DNA from: an uncultured Marinobacterium sp.
Lineage (GTDB): Bacteria; Pseudomonadota; Gammaproteobacteria; Pseudomonadales; Balneatricaceae
Direction of reading: 5' to 3'
Length of the DNA: 64,000 nucleotides
NCBI GenBank assembly: GCA_947501565.1
Contig: CANMWJ010000006.1
Coordinates: 1-64,000, forward strand
In this document: positions 62,954 through 64,000 of the stretch, one piece after another
Numbering within the stretch: position 1 is the first letter of the stretch
Layout of the letters: the number at the start of each line of letters is the position of its first letter
The notes under the pieces: generated by a model
Seen by the model: only the letters and a program-made list of their open reading frames with translations
Database searches by the model: none
Told to the model about the DNA's origin: nothing
Program-made: the position numbers and the translations under genes

Positions 62954-63143
62954 CAGATATCCTTTAGTTCAGGCTGGATTAGACAGGGGCGCTAACCTAG
63001 AGGTTTTAGCCGCCAATGTCACAGTATTCTTTCCATTGATGATGAAAAAACCGACAACAGGCAACTGAAAAAAGCACGACCTTCAGGTAAAATTCCAACC
63101 CATTGTAACCCCTTCACTCAACCGGATTACGTCACTGAAACGG

Positions 63144-64000
63144 ATGTTGGATAACGAAGTAGTACCTGAAGTTGTTCCGGAGCAGATTGATTCCACGGCC
63201 AGGCAGATGTTCGACGCCACCCCCGTGGCTATGATCCTGTCACGTCCCGATGGCAGCTTCGAATACGTCAATCCGGCGCTGAAGAAGATGCTGGGTTACG
63301 GCGACGAGATCTACGATAAAGATATCATTATCTCCCATCCGGGAGACTTCGAAATCAATCGTGAGATCCGGCAACGGCTGAACACCAATCCATTTTCCCC
63401 GGTGACTATCGAGAAACGCTACCTGCACAAGGACGGTCACGTTATTCCCGGACTGCTTACACTGGTCGCCGAACCGGACGAACACGGCCAGGTGAAGCGT
63501 TTTATTGCACAGGTTGTGGACCTGACCGAACGCAAAAAGACGGAAGACTCCCTGTGGCGCTTAACCACGCTGCTAAACCACTCCAACGATACGGTCATGA
63601 TCGTTGATCCCGATAGTGGGCGCTTACTGGACTGCAATGAACCCTGCTGTCAGCGGTTAGGCTATGAAAAAGCTGAATTACTTACCCTGCACGCCTGGGA
63701 TATCAACCGCAACCTACCCGCGGGAGAGAAATGGCAGGAACTGGTTGAGCAGATCAAACTTTGCGGCAATGTGCTGCGAGAAGGTAAACACACCCGCAAG
63801 GATGGCACCAGCTTCCCGATCGAAGGAAACATCAGCTACATCAGCCAGAAAGGTAGGTCCTACCTGTTCGCCGTTATCCGCGACATCACCCATCGCAAGC
63901 AAAGCGAAGCGTTGATCTGGCATCAGGCCAACTATGACGCGCTGACCAACCTGCCTAACCGCCGCCTGCTGAAAAACCGATTGCATACAGAAATCGATAC
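63144..64000 (+). CDS. PAS-PAS-GGDEF protein (cut by the window end)
   Basis: A frame open from ATG 63144 through position 64000 with no stop. The visible 285 residues hold two PAS domains (about 10-125 with PVAMILSRPDGSFEYVNPAL, and about 130-250 with SNDTVMIVDPDSGRLLDCNE) and the start of a GGDEF domain (YDALTNLPNRRLLKNRL). It is probably a cyclic-di-GMP enzyme, with or without an EAL domain beyond the edge. The ribosome site is weak; no other in-frame start exists back to the stop at 63066. Confidence 0.88.
   Translation, partial: MLDNEVVPEVVPEQIDSTARQMFDATPVAMILSRPDGSFEYVNPALKKMLGYGDEIYDKDIIISHPGDFEINREIRQRLNTNPFSPVTIEKRYLHKDGHVIPGLLTLVAEPDEHGQVKRFIAQVVDLTERKKTEDSLWRLTTLLNHSNDTVMIVDPDSGRLLDCNEPCCQRLGYEKAELLTLHAWDINRNLPAGEKWQELVEQIKLCGNVLREGKHTRKDGTSFPIEGNISYISQKGRSYLFAVIRDITHRKQSEALIWHQANYDALTNLPNRRLLKNRLHTEID

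Overview
The window reads as chromosome of a marine-type gammaproteobacterium. Its gene order and families resemble Oceanospirillales and Pseudomonas; the exact genus cannot be fixed from this stretch. The evidence is E. coli-like tRNA-Glu and tRNA-Gly genes, a YbiT protein nearly collinear with the E. coli one, and a Pseudomonas-style alcohol-oxidation regulon (ExaC, PedF, ErcA, ErcS, NosP, NahK). No phage, insertion sequence or CRISPR array is visible. The genes are dense, with normal ribosome binding sites and recognisable hairpin terminators.

Layout. 1-1323: two identical tRNA-Glu genes and one tRNA-Gly, with a glutathione S-transferase on the other strand between them. 1.5-7.1 kb: an unknown membrane-anchored coiled-coil protein, a GGDEF/EAL protein, a periplasmic binding protein and a YeeE/YedE sulfur transporter. 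7.4-23 kb: the core of the window, a periplasmic PQQ-dependent alcohol oxidation cluster. It holds an aldehyde dehydrogenase (exaC); a PQQ alcohol dehydrogenase with the Asp-Phe-Asp signature of lanthanide-dependent enzymes; cytochrome c550 (pedF); an orphan binding protein; a fused SoxYZ-like carrier; and a SoxH-like metallohydrolase. A two-component system with two unknown exported proteins follows, then a four-gene ABC-2 exporter operon that includes a binding protein and a beta-propeller. 23-28 kb: housekeeping and accessory genes (YciI-like, an exported Nudix protein, EamA, YbjQ, HD, LysR with a PACE efflux protein). 28-32 kb: a NitT/TauT-type ABC transporter divergent from the PQQ-associated CXXCW/rhodanese-like protein, followed by a NarL-type regulator. 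32-41.6 kb: regulators, a GFA protein, an AhpD-like protein, EamA, YbiT, a 37-residue lipoprotein and a LysR/SDR pair. 41.7-50 kb: NahK, NosP, ErcS and ErcA on the minus strand and a porin on the plus strand. 50-56 kb: a TSUP transporter, a large permease and an OmpR-type two-component system with a Cache-domain hybrid kinase. 56.7-62 kb: a beta-oxidation-like operon. 62-64 kb: a spermidine-synthase-like protein and the start of a PAS-PAS-GGDEF protein cut by the window end.

How it fits together. By analogy with the exa/ped systems, alcohol would be oxidised in the periplasm by the PQQ enzyme, electrons pass to PedF, and the aldehyde is oxidised by ExaC. The NarL-type regulators, ErcS/ErcA and possibly NosP/NahK would control expression. 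Two related short operator-like elements recur upstream of exaC, the PQQ dehydrogenase, pedF, the ABC-2 operon, the CXXCW gene and nosP, and weakly near ercA, which suggests one regulon spread over 40 kb. No PQQ biosynthesis gene (pqqA-E) was found in the window. The least understood part is the set of extracytoplasmic proteins around the dehydrogenase: a single-cysteine SoxYZ-like carrier, a SoxH-like hydrolase, a rhodanese-like CxxxC protein, a ligand-less cupredoxin-like protein, and an exporter with its own binding protein and propeller.
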